Of a stretch of DNA of 39,535 bases, positions 24,984-32,764 are shown piece after piece. Position 1 is the stretch's first letter. Each line of letters begins with the position of its first letter. This DNA comes from Ardenticatenaceae bacterium (GTDB lineage: Bacteria; Chloroflexota; Anaerolineae; Promineifilales; Promineifilaceae): contig JACKBV010000037.1 of the NCBI GenBank assembly GCA_020634315.1, positions 1 through 39,535 on the forward strand, in the 5' to 3' direction. The notes beneath the pieces were generated by a model. That model saw nothing but the letters and a program-made list of their open reading frames with translations. It was not told the DNA's origin and searched no databases. A program made the position numbers and the translations under genes.

Positions 24984-25307
24984 ATGACAAAACGATTTAT
25001 ATGGGTTAGTCTGTTTATCTTGGCTGCATTGTTGCTTGCCCCCTTTGTGTTCAATGGATTGCATGCGCTGGCAAGTGGCAGTGACGTAACAGGTGGCTAT
25101 GGTGTCTGGTCAGGTGGCTATGGCGTCTGGTCGGGCGGTTATGGCGTTTGGTCAGGCGGTTACGGCGTCTGGTCAGGTGGCTATGGCGTCTGGTCGGGTG
25201 GTTATGGCGTTTGGTCAGGCGGCTATGGCGTCTGGTCGGGTGGCTATGGCGTCTGGTCGGGCGGCTACGGCGTCTGGTCGGGCGGCTACGGTGTTTGGTC
25301 AGGATAA
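24984..25307 (+). CDS. Small secreted peptide of ten GGYGVWS heptads
   Basis: A 107-residue protein. Residues 1-31 are a signal peptide (MTKRFIW, a long hydrophobic core, then HALA). After a short SGSDVT spacer, residues 37-106 are ten perfect GGYGVWS heptads ending in a single Gly. Unlike the subtilase repeats, the codons vary between units, so the array is older or under protein-level selection. The start at 24984 is set by GAGGAG 6 bases upstream; the frame is open further up but unlikely to be used. A very strong terminator follows, so the mRNA is short and probably abundant. Both repeat families share G-G-Y-x-x-W-[A/S]. It may be a matrix, surface or adhesive peptide; the function is unknown. 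Confidence 0.8.
   Translation: MTKRFIWVSLFILAALLLAPFVFNGLHALASGSDVTGGYGVWSGGYGVWSGGYGVWSGGYGVWSGGYGVWSGGYGVWSGGYGVWSGGYGVWSGGYGVWSGGYGVWSG
25092..25301 (+). repeat. Ten tandem 21-bp repeats coding GGYGVWS
   Basis: Ten in-frame 21-base units starting GGTGGCTATGG, with synonymous differences between units (TAT/TAC, GGT/GGC, GTC/GTT, TCA/TCG). The protein sequence is exactly conserved in all ten. Confidence 0.97.
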
Positions 25308-25348
25308 AGTTTTCGTTCGTCAATAAAATCGGTTTTATTACGGATAAA

Positions 25349-25389
25349 ACGGCAGAGGTGGATTTTACCATCTCTGTCGTTTCTTTTTT
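25349..25389 (+). terminator. Strong intrinsic terminator after the repeat-peptide gene
   Basis: A 13-bp stem (25349-25361 with 25368-25380, two wobble pairs), 6-base loop, followed by TTCTTTTTT. It isolates the repeat peptide from the S41 protease gene. Confidence 0.88.
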
Positions 25390-25408
25390 GTAAAGGGTCA
25401 AGCGAGCC

Positions 25409-26536
25409 ATGATGAAGAAACAAATACTGCCGTTGGTTGTTGTTGCTGTGATTTGGTTGTTAATTGGGTGGTTTGGGCGCGGCTTTTTTTTGAGCGAAGA
25501 TATTGTCCTCATTGAGCGAGTGCGCCAGGGGATTTTAACTCAGTATGATGGCAAGCCGCCCTCGTCAAGGGAATTGACGTATGGGGCTATTAAGGGGATA
25601 TTGGCGCGGAGTGGCGATCCCTATGCTGCCTTGCTTGAACCAGATGCGGCGCAACGATATGAAGCAGATTTTGCCGGAGAATCGGGGGTTATTGGTCTGT
25701 TTCCAGAGTTTGCCGATGGCAAAATGATCGTTTCGGTTGTTTTTCCTGATGAACCGGCCGCTGTGGCCGGTTTGCAGGTTGGTGATGAAATTGTGTCACT
25801 GGATGGGGTGCTTGTTGACAGCGAGACTTCCCTTACTGAGGCAGCGCTGCTGATTCGTGGCCCTGTTGGCGAAGCCGTTGAGTTTGTTGTGCGTCGGGAT
25901 GGGCAGCTGTTGACGTTTCGTCCGGTGCGGCAAGTGCGGACTATTGTTGCGGCGGAGATGCTGGAGGATGGGATTGGGTATGTGGCGCAGTATACCTTTA
26001 CGACAAATGCTGCCGAGCAGTTGACTCAGGCGTTGCAGCAGTTGATGGCGCAACAACCACGCGCGATTATTTGGGATTTGCGCAGCAATGGGGGTGGCTC
26101 GATGGAGACGGCGCAGGCTGTCTTGAGTCAGTTTGTGGCGTCGGGTGATTTGTTTTATGTGTCGGAGAAGGGGGATGGGCGCACGACATTTCCGGCGTTG
26201 GGTGGGGGAACGGCCGTTTCTGTTCCCCTCGTCATTTTAATTGGTGAGCGCACATACTCGGCCGCGGAAACGTCCGCTTTAACCGTGCAAGAATCGGGAC
26301 GGGGCACGCTTATTGGGGGCACAACCTACGGAAAAGGGACGGTACAGGCAACTGCGCCCATTGCGCCAGACTTGTTGGTGCAAATGACCATTGGTCATTG
26401 GTTTTCGCCACAAGGGCGTTCAATTGACGGGGTTGGCGTTGTGCCAGATATTGCCGTTACTGATGATCCTGACACGGAGGTCGATGAAGTGCTCCAGGCG
26501 GCCGTTGCCTATATTGAGGAGAATGTGGCACGTTAA
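25409..26536 (+). CDS. S41 C-terminal processing protease (CtpA/Prc type)
   Basis: A 375-residue protein. Residues 7-27 form a signal anchor. A PDZ domain lies near 90-170, with VGDEIVSLDG at its core. The S41 catalytic domain has the nucleophile S284 in RTYSAAETSA and the general base K309 in TTYGKGTVQ; the 25-residue spacing equals that of E. coli Prc. Such enzymes trim the C termini of exported proteins, recognising a hydrophobic tail through the PDZ domain. It follows the repeat-peptide gene by 101 bases across a terminator. Candidate substrates are the neighbouring secreted proteins. The first codon may be the ATG at 25409 or 25412. Confidence 0.92.
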   Translation: MMKKQILPLVVVAVIWLLIGWFGRGFFLSEDIVLIERVRQGILTQYDGKPPSSRELTYGAIKGILARSGDPYAALLEPDAAQRYEADFAGESGVIGLFPEFADGKMIVSVVFPDEPAAVAGLQVGDEIVSLDGVLVDSETSLTEAALLIRGPVGEAVEFVVRRDGQLLTFRPVRQVRTIVAAEMLEDGIGYVAQYTFTTNAAEQLTQALQQLMAQQPRAIIWDLRSNGGGSMETAQAVLSQFVASGDLFYVSEKGDGRTTFPALGGGTAVSVPLVILIGERTYSAAETSALTVQESGRGTLIGGTTYGKGTVQATAPIAPDLLVQMTIGHWFSPQGRSIDGVGVVPDIAVTDDPDTEVDEVLQAAVAYIEENVAR

Positions 26537-26555
26537 GGTAAATTGATGCGAATTG

Positions 26556-26602
26556 CAGGGATGGAGATATGAGCAGTGCCATGTCCCCATCCCTGTTTTT
26601 TT
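26556..26602 (+). terminator. Intrinsic terminator after the S41 protease gene
   Basis: CAGGGATGG (26556-26564) pairs perfectly with CCATCCCTG (26587-26595) across a 22-base loop, followed by seven T residues. It lies between two convergent genes. Confidence 0.7.
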
Positions 26603-26611
26603 GTGGCGAAC

Positions 26612-27772
26612 TCAGTTCCCTGTGTAGCTGATGCGATAGATGATGCCCCCTTTATCGTCGCTGACGTAAAGTGCGCCATCGGGGCCGACGGCAAGGCCAA
26701 CGGGACGGCCGTTTACCACATTTGCATCCAGGTCAAGCCAACCCGTGGCAAAATCTTCTGCCGGGCCGGCGGGTTCGCTGCCGTTGAGCGGAATTCGCAC
26801 CACTTTGTAGCCAGTGGGCACGCTGCGGTTCCATGAGCCGTGAAAAGCGACAAAGAGATCCCCCTCATATTCGGCCGGGAATTGATCGCCTGTGTAGAAA
26901 GCGAGTCCAAGCGGGGCGGAATGTGCCTGCATTTCAACAACCGGTGCGGTGACGCCATCACAAGAACTTTGGTTGCCCATGTCTGGGTCGATGATGTCAC
27001 CGCTGTGACAGAACGGCCAGCCATAATTTTCCCCTTCGCGCACAACATAGATCGTTTCCGGTGGCAAATCATCGCCAAGCAGATCACGGCCGTTATTGGT
27101 GGCCCATAATTCGCCGGTTTGGGGATGCAGCGCCAGACCAACGGCATTGCGCAGGCCGGTGGCAAAAATTTGCTCGTTGTCTGCATGGGCGTTGTCGTAA
27201 ACAAGGACAGCGGCGCGGCGCGGATCATCCTCAACGCAGATGTTGCAGCTAGAACCGACAGAGACGACCATGCGCCCATCGGGTAAGAAGAGGACGGTGC
27301 GCGTGTTATGACCACCGCTAGGATAATCGTCGATGAGGGTGGTGCGAGAATCGGCCGTGCCGTCGCCGTCGCTGTCTTCGAGGCGAATGATGCCGCTGGG
27401 CACGCCAACATACCATGCCCCTTCATGAAAAACGAGGCTGTGGGGGCTGCCCAGGTCAGCGGCAAAGGTTTGGATGGTGTCGGCTTGCCCGTCCTGGTTG
27501 GCGTCGGGGAGGATGGCGATACGGCCGTTGCCCCGATCCGCCACATATAAATTCCCATCTGGCCCAAAAGCAATAAAACGTGGCCCGCTTAACCCTTCGG
27601 CAAAAATAGTTACCTGAAAGCCGGGCGGCACTTGCAGCGCAGCCACGCTGCCGCTGCCCATTTGCCCGATAAGATTCACCTGACGGTTAAAATGCCTGTA
27701 CACAAGCAGCCCAGCGATGGCAATGGTGATAACAAAAACAATAAAGCCATAAAACAGCGTTCTTTTTCGCAA
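26612..27772 (-). CDS. Membrane-anchored glucose/sorbosone dehydrogenase-like propeller
   Basis: A 386-residue protein. Residues 1-27 form an uncleaved anchor or signal. The rest is a six-bladed propeller of the PQQ-dependent sugar dehydrogenase/sorbosone dehydrogenase family: FGPDGNLYVADRGNGRI, FLPDGRMVVSVGSS, ATGLRNAVGLALHPQTGELWATNNGRD, GENYGWPFCH and VGPDGALYVSDDKGG are its hallmark turns. PQQ dependence is not proven. The start is TTG at 27772, chosen because AGGAGG lies 6 bases upstream; no in-frame ATG fits. It would oxidise a sugar on the outer face of the membrane. Confidence 0.85.
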   Translation of the reverse strand: MRKRTLFYGFIVFVITIAIAGLLVYRHFNRQVNLIGQMGSGSVAALQVPPGFQVTIFAEGLSGPRFIAFGPDGNLYVADRGNGRIAILPDANQDGQADTIQTFAADLGSPHSLVFHEGAWYVGVPSGIIRLEDSDGDGTADSRTTLIDDYPSGGHNTRTVLFLPDGRMVVSVGSSCNICVEDDPRRAAVLVYDNAHADNEQIFATGLRNAVGLALHPQTGELWATNNGRDLLGDDLPPETIYVVREGENYGWPFCHSGDIIDPDMGNQSSCDGVTAPVVEMQAHSAPLGLAFYTGDQFPAEYEGDLFVAFHGSWNRSVPTGYKVVRIPLNGSEPAGPAEDFATGWLDLDANVVNGRPVGLAVGPDGALYVSDDKGGIIYRISYTGN

Positions 27773-27860
27773 ATCATTCCTCCTGCAACAGGTTACAATT
27801 TGTGACTAAAGATAGCCAACCCGCGTGCAAAATGGCGAAAAGCTTGGCATTGTCTCATAT

Positions 27861-27893
27861 AAAAAGCCGGGTTCATGGCGAATCCGGCTTTTT
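27861..27893 (-). terminator. Terminator after the PPK2 gene, near-symmetric
   Basis: An 11-bp stem (27861-27871 with 27883-27893) around an 11-base loop. Five A residues begin the left arm and six T residues end the right side, so a U tract is produced in both directions. On the minus strand it follows the polyphosphate kinase stop by 25 bases. Confidence 0.75.
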
Positions 27894-27918
27894 TGTCAGG
27901 CGTAGTGAGGTCTGTAAC

Positions 27919-28950
27919 TCAGTAAATTTCTGGGACGAAAGTCTGTTCGGTAATGGGGGGACGAATATATCCCCTGTCTTCTTCACGCGGCGGCAGTTCA
28001 ATTGGCTCCGGCGTGATGTCTGCATAAGGGATCATGCTCAACATGTGCGTGATGCAATTCAGCCGTGCCCGCTTTTTATCATCGGCGTTGACCACATACC
28101 AGGGTGCTTGCTTGATGTCCGTATAAGCGAACATGGTATCTTTGGCCTTAGAATATTCCACCCAGCGCCGCCGGTCTTCCAGGTCCATCGGGCTGAGCTT
28201 CCACCGTTTCATCGGCGTGTGAATGCGTGCCTGGAATCGGCGTTCCTGTTCCTCGTTGCTGACGGAAAACCAATATTTGAGCAAGATGATGCCAGAACGA
28301 ACGAGCATGCGCTCAAACTGAGGGCAGGAGCGCAGGAATTCGCGGTATTGTTCTTCGGTGCAAAAGCCCATCACCGGCTCCACCAGTGCGCGGTTGTACC
28401 AACTGCGGTCAAATAACACGATCTCACCGGCGGCAGGAAGATGTGCCACATATTTTTGGAACCACCACTGCGTTTTTTCGCGATCATTGGGGACGGGCAG
28501 GGCAACCACGCGCAAAATGCGCGGGTTGGTGCGTTCGGTGATGCGCTTGATGACGCCCCCTTTCCCGGCACCGCTGCGCCCCTCGAACACGATCACCACG
28601 CGCAGCCCCTGTTCTTTGACCCAATATTGCAATTTGACCATCTCTTCTTGCAAGCGAGCCATTTCTTGATCGTAGTAGCGCCCTTTTAGTTTGCCATTAC
28701 TGGTGTATTCTGGGGGTGTTTGGGGGAGTAAATGTTGGGGAATATTGCCGCTGTCGGTGATGACAGGGGGTTCATCGGCGTCTAGTTTGCTTTCCTGGCC
28801 GATGGTGATAACGGGGTCTAACGCAGTGAGTGTTATGGGTGGATGTCCGTTAGTACGGGGCGGTTTTGTTGGTTTTGGTTTTTTGGCGGCGGCAACGGCC
28901 GTTTCCTTTTCCTCTTGTTTCTTTGCCTTCTTCTCTTTTTTCTTTCCCAT
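27919..28950 (-). CDS. ppk2: Polyphosphate kinase 2 (PPK2)
   Basis: A 343-residue P-loop kinase that moves phosphate between polyphosphate and nucleotides. Walker A is GRSGAGKGG (about residues 124-132) and Walker B is LFDRSWYNRA (D171). The lid and polyphosphate-binding segments include NDREKTQWWFQKYV and KRWKLSPMDLEDRRRW. A charged Lys/Pro-rich tail of about 60 residues precedes the domain, longer than in minimal PPK2 proteins. GAGGG lies just before the ATG. It contains one palindrome copy in the N-terminal tail, in a stretch where composition flips sharply from G- to C-rich. It stands alone between two terminator-like hairpins. Confidence 0.93.
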   Translation of the reverse strand: MGKKKEKKAKKQEEKETAVAAAKKPKPTKPPRTNGHPPITLTALDPVITIGQESKLDADEPPVITDSGNIPQHLLPQTPPEYTSNGKLKGRYYDQEMARLQEEMVKLQYWVKEQGLRVVIVFEGRSGAGKGGVIKRITERTNPRILRVVALPVPNDREKTQWWFQKYVAHLPAAGEIVLFDRSWYNRALVEPVMGFCTEEQYREFLRSCPQFERMLVRSGIILLKYWFSVSNEEQERRFQARIHTPMKRWKLSPMDLEDRRRWVEYSKAKDTMFAYTDIKQAPWYVVNADDKKRARLNCITHMLSMIPYADITPEPIELPPREEDRGYIRPPITEQTFVPEIY

Positions 28951-29019
28951 GATGTTTCCCTCGCATCTTATTCAAGGCCCTGCGACAACATGAGAACATT
29001 ATAGCACAATCAACTACAG

Positions 29020-29055
29020 CAGAGACCGCGTTCCCACTGAGGAACACGGTCTCTG
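29020..29055 (-). other. Stable hairpin at the end of the second ABC operon
   Basis: A 15-bp stem (29020-29034 with 29041-29055, one mismatch) and a 6-base loop, 14 bases past the last stop codon of the operon. It lacks a T run on the minus strand, so it may protect the mRNA 3' end rather than terminate by itself. Confidence 0.55.
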
Positions 29056-29068
29056 TACTACCAGTTAT

Positions 29069-30352
29069 TTACGGCTTGAGAGCCGATTTTCCTAATAAGA
29101 AATATTCCTCAGTACGTTGGAATGACAAATCAGCGGCTTCCTCAGCCGTTATATCGCCATAAAAAGCACGTTCAATCTCATCGCTGGCCGTGCCTTCAAT
29201 CTCTTGCCAGGTGCTCAACACCGGCACGCGGCGCAGGGTAGGAATCGTATCCAGCCAGACCCGGCTGCGTGCCGGCAATTGGCCTGGATTCAAAAACGCT
29301 TCTGATTCAGCCACAGAGATCAGCGATGGCACCGTGCGACCGGTTCCCGCAATGATCGTCTGGCCCTCTACCGAATTGGCAAATTCGATAAACGTCCAGG
29401 CGGCATCCTTGTTTTCTGTTGTTTCCGACAGGCAGTAACCATCACTGTGCAAAATACCGGCCGTTGTTTTGTTGTAAGGCAGCGGGGCAACATCCCAGGT
29501 AAAGGTTTCAATTTCCCGGTAAGTGGGCGTGCCACGACGGCTGTCCAGGAACATAGCGGTTGTCCCGGCAATGAAGCGGCTTTCGCTGTCTTGCGCTGAC
29601 TCTTCAACACGATCTGGCACGACGCCATGCACCTGGCGCAAATCGACAAACCATTGCAGCGCTTCCAACGAAGGCGGGCGGGTGAGGGTCAGGCGTGAGG
29701 GCGCATCTTCATTGTCCACAATGGGCGCATCATTTTGCCAGACAAAGGGAGCCAGACGGTAAAGCGATGGGTCAACGCCCAGCCCGTATTGGTCAATTAC
29801 GCCATCACCATCGATGTCGCGGGTCAGTGATACGGCCGTATTCACAAACTCATCCCATGTCCATTTATCAGACGGGTAAGGGACACCCGCCGCATCAAAC
29901 AAATCCTCGTTGTAATAAACGACCAGGCTGGAGATATTTTGTGGCAGACACATGAGGGTTCCTTGCCAGAGGAAGGCCTCTATGGCAACGTCATAAAAAT
30001 CTTCGGCCTGGATCAATTCGCTCTCATCCAAATATGGGCCAATGGGATCGAGCAAGTCGTTGGCAGCAAACGCAGCGACGCGGCGATAGTTCATGAGGGT
30101 GATGTCCGGCGCTGAGCCTGCGGCAAAATCTGTTGCCAAACGAGTACGATAATCTTTGTCTGAAGGAATATGGGTTACTTCAATATTGATTTCAGGGTGG
30201 CGCTCTTCAAATGCCGCCACCAAGTCCAGATAAGCCTGACGTTCGGCCGGATCACCGGATGTCATAAACGAGACAGTTTTTGGCTCTTGACTGCTGCAAG
30301 CAGCCAGGATGCCAAGCAAAAAAATAAAGACGACAAATTTTAAGTTCCGCAT
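29069..30352 (-). CDS. Sugar ABC transporter substrate-binding lipoprotein, second copy
   Basis: A 427-residue family 1 binding protein. The lipobox LAAC sits near residue 18. The fold contains VSFMTSGDPAERQAYLDLV, NISSLVVYYNEDLFDAAG and WTFIEFANSVEGQ. It is a clear tandem duplicate of the gene at 30471, with the same segment order and near-identical signature stretches. AAGGAG lies 10 bases before the ATG. Last gene of the second importer operon; it may widen the substrate range or adjust dosage. Confidence 0.92.
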   Translation of the reverse strand: MRNLKFVVFIFLLGILAACSSQEPKTVSFMTSGDPAERQAYLDLVAAFEERHPEINIEVTHIPSDKDYRTRLATDFAAGSAPDITLMNYRRVAAFAANDLLDPIGPYLDESELIQAEDFYDVAIEAFLWQGTLMCLPQNISSLVVYYNEDLFDAAGVPYPSDKWTWDEFVNTAVSLTRDIDGDGVIDQYGLGVDPSLYRLAPFVWQNDAPIVDNEDAPSRLTLTRPPSLEALQWFVDLRQVHGVVPDRVEESAQDSESRFIAGTTAMFLDSRRGTPTYREIETFTWDVAPLPYNKTTAGILHSDGYCLSETTENKDAAWTFIEFANSVEGQTIIAGTGRTVPSLISVAESEAFLNPGQLPARSRVWLDTIPTLRRVPVLSTWQEIEGTASDEIERAFYGDITAEEAADLSFQRTEEYFLLGKSALKP

Positions 30353-30411
30353 TTAAAAATATCTCCTTCATAATAATCGCGACAGCTTGATTGCTTCGGA
30401 TTTGTTTTATT

Positions 30412-30454
30412 TTGGACATTGCGTGTTGTGCGAAGGGCAATACGCAATATCCAA
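30412..30454 (-). other. Hairpin between the two binding-protein genes
   Basis: A 17-position stem (30412-30428 with 30438-30454, one mismatch and one wobble) around a 9-base loop, 17 bases after the stop codon of the upstream binding-protein gene. No T tract. It has the same placement as the hairpin after the binding protein of the first importer. Confidence 0.6.
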
Positions 30455-30470
30455 TATCTAACACGTTTGC

Positions 30471-31787
30471 TTAATTGTCGGCGTTGGCCTTGTCAAAATA
30501 GGGTTGGGCAAGAGAGATAGCCGTGGCTGCGGCTTCTTCTACCGAAATCTGGCCGTAAAATGCGCGTTCTACCTCTTTACCGGCCGTTTCTTCGACACCG
30601 ACCCAGGTGGTTGTGATCGGCACCCAGCGCAAGGTGGGGATCGTGTCAATGAAGACTTGGCTGTTTGCCGGTGGTTGATCTGGCGCGAGAAATGCCTCTG
30701 AAGCAGCAACTGACATAAGGGATGGTACTGTGCGCCCGGAAGCGGCAACGAGTGTTTGCCCTTCTACTGAATTGGCAAATTCAATAAATGTCCAGGCGGC
30801 ATCTTTGTTTTCGGTGGCTTTTGCCATGCAATACCCGTCACTATGCAGGATGCTGGCTGTGGTTTCACCTTGAGGCAGTGGGGCGACATCCCAGGTGAAG
30901 TCGGTGATGGTGCGATAGGTGGGGACGCCACGGCGGCTGTTGAAGTACATGGCGAGACGGCCGTTTAGGAAGCGGCTCTCTCCCTCTTCCGCAGATTCGT
31001 TGACCGCATCCGGGGCAACGTGTTCTTTCACCTGCAAATCGACAAACCATTGGAAAGCCATCAATGCTTCTGGGCTGTCAATCGTGAGACGGGTGGGGTG
31101 TTCCTGGTCGTCGACCAGTTCTCCGCCTACCTGCCAGATGAAGGGGGCCAAACGAAAGATGCTGGGTTCGATGCCCACGCCATATTGATCAATGGTGCCA
31201 TTGCCATCATTATCCAGTGTCAAGGCACGCGCTGCTGCCAAAAAGTCATCCCAAGTCCAATCGTTTGTGGGATAAGGGACAGCGGCCGCATCAAACAAAT
31301 CTTTGTTGTAATAGACAACCAGGCTGGATACGTTTTGCGGGATGCACCACAATTCTCCTTCCAGATAGAAGGAATTGATAACTGGCGCAAAGAAATCGCT
31401 CTCCTGTATGATATTGCTTTTTTCCAGGTATGCCCCTAATGGCTCCAGACCACCCTGGTCGGCAAATGCCCCAAAACGGCGGTAATTGAGCAGCATAACG
31501 TCTGGCGGTTCGCCACTGGAAAAAGCTGCCGCGAGCCGTTGGCGGTAATCGCTTTGCCCTGGAATGTGCTGTAGTTCAACTTCAATTTCTGGGTGTTTTT
31601 CTGTAAAAGCGGCAACGAGGTTTTCGTATGCAGTAAATTCGGCGGGATCGCCAAAAACGGCAAATGTCACTTTTTGTGAAGATGATTCGCCGCCACAAGC
31701 AACTAAAATCAATAAAAGAAATAAAATAGCTATAGATAAATAGACAAAGTTGGGCAAGGCTGCCCTGGCGGACAACTTGGATTTCAT
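30471..31787 (-). CDS. Sugar ABC transporter substrate-binding lipoprotein, first copy
   Basis: A 438-residue family 1 binding protein with an N-terminal signal and lipobox LVAC near residue 31. Signature stretches include VTFAVFGDPAEF, NVSSLVVYYNKDLFDAAA and WTFIEFANSVEGQ, shared with its tandem partner at 29069. The ATG at 31787 is preferred over a TTG one codon earlier; GGAAGAG lies 8 bases upstream. It follows the permease pair after a 176-base gap with an inverted repeat. It should capture a sugar for the permeases at 31964-33668. Confidence 0.92.
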   Translation of the reverse strand: MKSKLSARAALPNFVYLSIAILFLLLILVACGGESSSQKVTFAVFGDPAEFTAYENLVAAFTEKHPEIEVELQHIPGQSDYRQRLAAAFSSGEPPDVMLLNYRRFGAFADQGGLEPLGAYLEKSNIIQESDFFAPVINSFYLEGELWCIPQNVSSLVVYYNKDLFDAAAVPYPTNDWTWDDFLAAARALTLDNDGNGTIDQYGVGIEPSIFRLAPFIWQVGGELVDDQEHPTRLTIDSPEALMAFQWFVDLQVKEHVAPDAVNESAEEGESRFLNGRLAMYFNSRRGVPTYRTITDFTWDVAPLPQGETTASILHSDGYCMAKATENKDAAWTFIEFANSVEGQTLVAASGRTVPSLMSVAASEAFLAPDQPPANSQVFIDTIPTLRWVPITTTWVGVEETAGKEVERAFYGQISVEEAAATAISLAQPYFDKANADN

Positions 31788-31847
31788 CAAAATTCTCTTC
31801 CTTACTCCTCTTGATCAGGTATCTGTTCTGAAAGGCGCCACCGTGTG

Positions 31848-31889
31848 TTGTGTAAAATGGGGAATGACGGCGTTCAATGCTTTACACAA
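31848..31889 (-). promoter_or_regulatory. Inverted repeat in the leader of the tandem binding-protein genes
   Basis: TTGTGTAAA (31848-31856) and TTTACACAA (31881-31889) are perfect 9-bp complements 24 bases apart. The repeat lies between the permease gene and the first binding-protein gene, so it may be an operator for an internal promoter or a processing hairpin. Confidence 0.4.
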
Positions 31890-31963
31890 GTGATGCTTTT
31901 TAGATAGATGCTCACAACAACCTTGCAGTAATACCTGAAAAAGGGGGATACGACAAGAGGATT

Positions 31964-32764
31964 TTATGATTTGTGGAAGGCTGGTTGGGCGAGTAGGAAG
32001 AGGATAACGGGAACGGCCGTTGCCATCACTGCCGCCGCCATCAACAGAGGCCAATCTGACCGTCCCAACTGTTGCAACAGTTGCAGCGCAATGGGCAATG
32101 TGTATTGCCGTTCCGAGCTTAGATAGAGCAAGGGGCTGATAAAATCTCCCCAATAAAAGATGAAACTGAGCAGCCCGACACCGATGGCTGTGGGGCGAGC
32201 GATGGGCAATGCGACGCTGCCCCAACTTTGCAACACACCTGCGCCATCCAGGCGTGCCGCATCATAAATGGCGGTCGGCACGCGGCGAAAGGCGCGATAA
32301 AACATGAGGACGTAAAAGGGGCTGGTGCCCATCCAGGCGGGGGCAATAAGCGCCAGGTAAGAGTCGTGCCACCCTAGATATTTGAAAATGAGGAAGCGGG
32401 TTGACCAGAGAGCAATGCCCGGAACCATGAGCACAATGAGCGAGAGCAGCACCAAACGACGTTGTGCGGCGTGTGGCAGTTGCGCCATGCTAAATCCGGC
32501 CCAAGAGCTGGTGACGATGGTGAGGGGAACGGCCGTTCCGACGACAATCAACGAGTTAAACGTATAGCGTCCGATGGGGACAAGCTGCCAGACACGGACA
32601 TAATTTTCCAGCGTCACCCGCTGCGGCAACAAATGCAATTTTTGTGAGAGCGGCACGCCCTGTGGATGCAGCGAGGCCGTGATCATCCACAATACCGGCA
32701 GCAAAAACAAAACCAGCACCAACAGGCGCAGCGCGAAAATAACTCTAGAGGACGAATGTTTCAT
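31964..32764 (-). CDS. Carbohydrate ABC transporter permease, MalG type (second importer)
   Basis: A 266-residue membrane permease with about six hydrophobic segments, starting with FALRLLVLVLFLLPVLWMI. The coupling loop reads AIYDAARLDGAGVLQSWGSVALP near residues 180-202. The gene overlaps its MalF-type partner by 20 bases. Carries palindrome copies near both ends (32012 and 32528), both at sharp G-to-C composition flips. It pairs with the next permease to form the channel; no ATPase gene is present. Confidence 0.91.
   Translation of the reverse strand: MKHSSSRVIFALRLLVLVLFLLPVLWMITASLHPQGVPLSQKLHLLPQRVTLENYVRVWQLVPIGRYTFNSLIVVGTAVPLTIVTSSWAGFSMAQLPHAAQRRLVLLSLIVLMVPGIALWSTRFLIFKYLGWHDSYLALIAPAWMGTSPFYVLMFYRAFRRVPTAIYDAARLDGAGVLQSWGSVALPIARPTAIGVGLLSFIFYWGDFISPLLYLSSERQYTLPIALQLLQQLGRSDWPLLMAAAVMATAVPVILFLLAQPAFHKS

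Noticed and set aside
20813..25301. CRISPR array
   Set aside because: Units are directly abutting 21-bp coding repeats with no spacers and no cas genes nearby.
25051..25512. Antisense open frame rich in Arg/His/Thr over the peptide repeats
   Set aside because: A 21-bp period keeps all frames open on both strands, so open length means nothing here.
26713..27573. 286-codon open frame overlapping the propeller gene in another frame
   Set aside because: The propeller frame has clear family motifs; this one has none and is a frame shadow.
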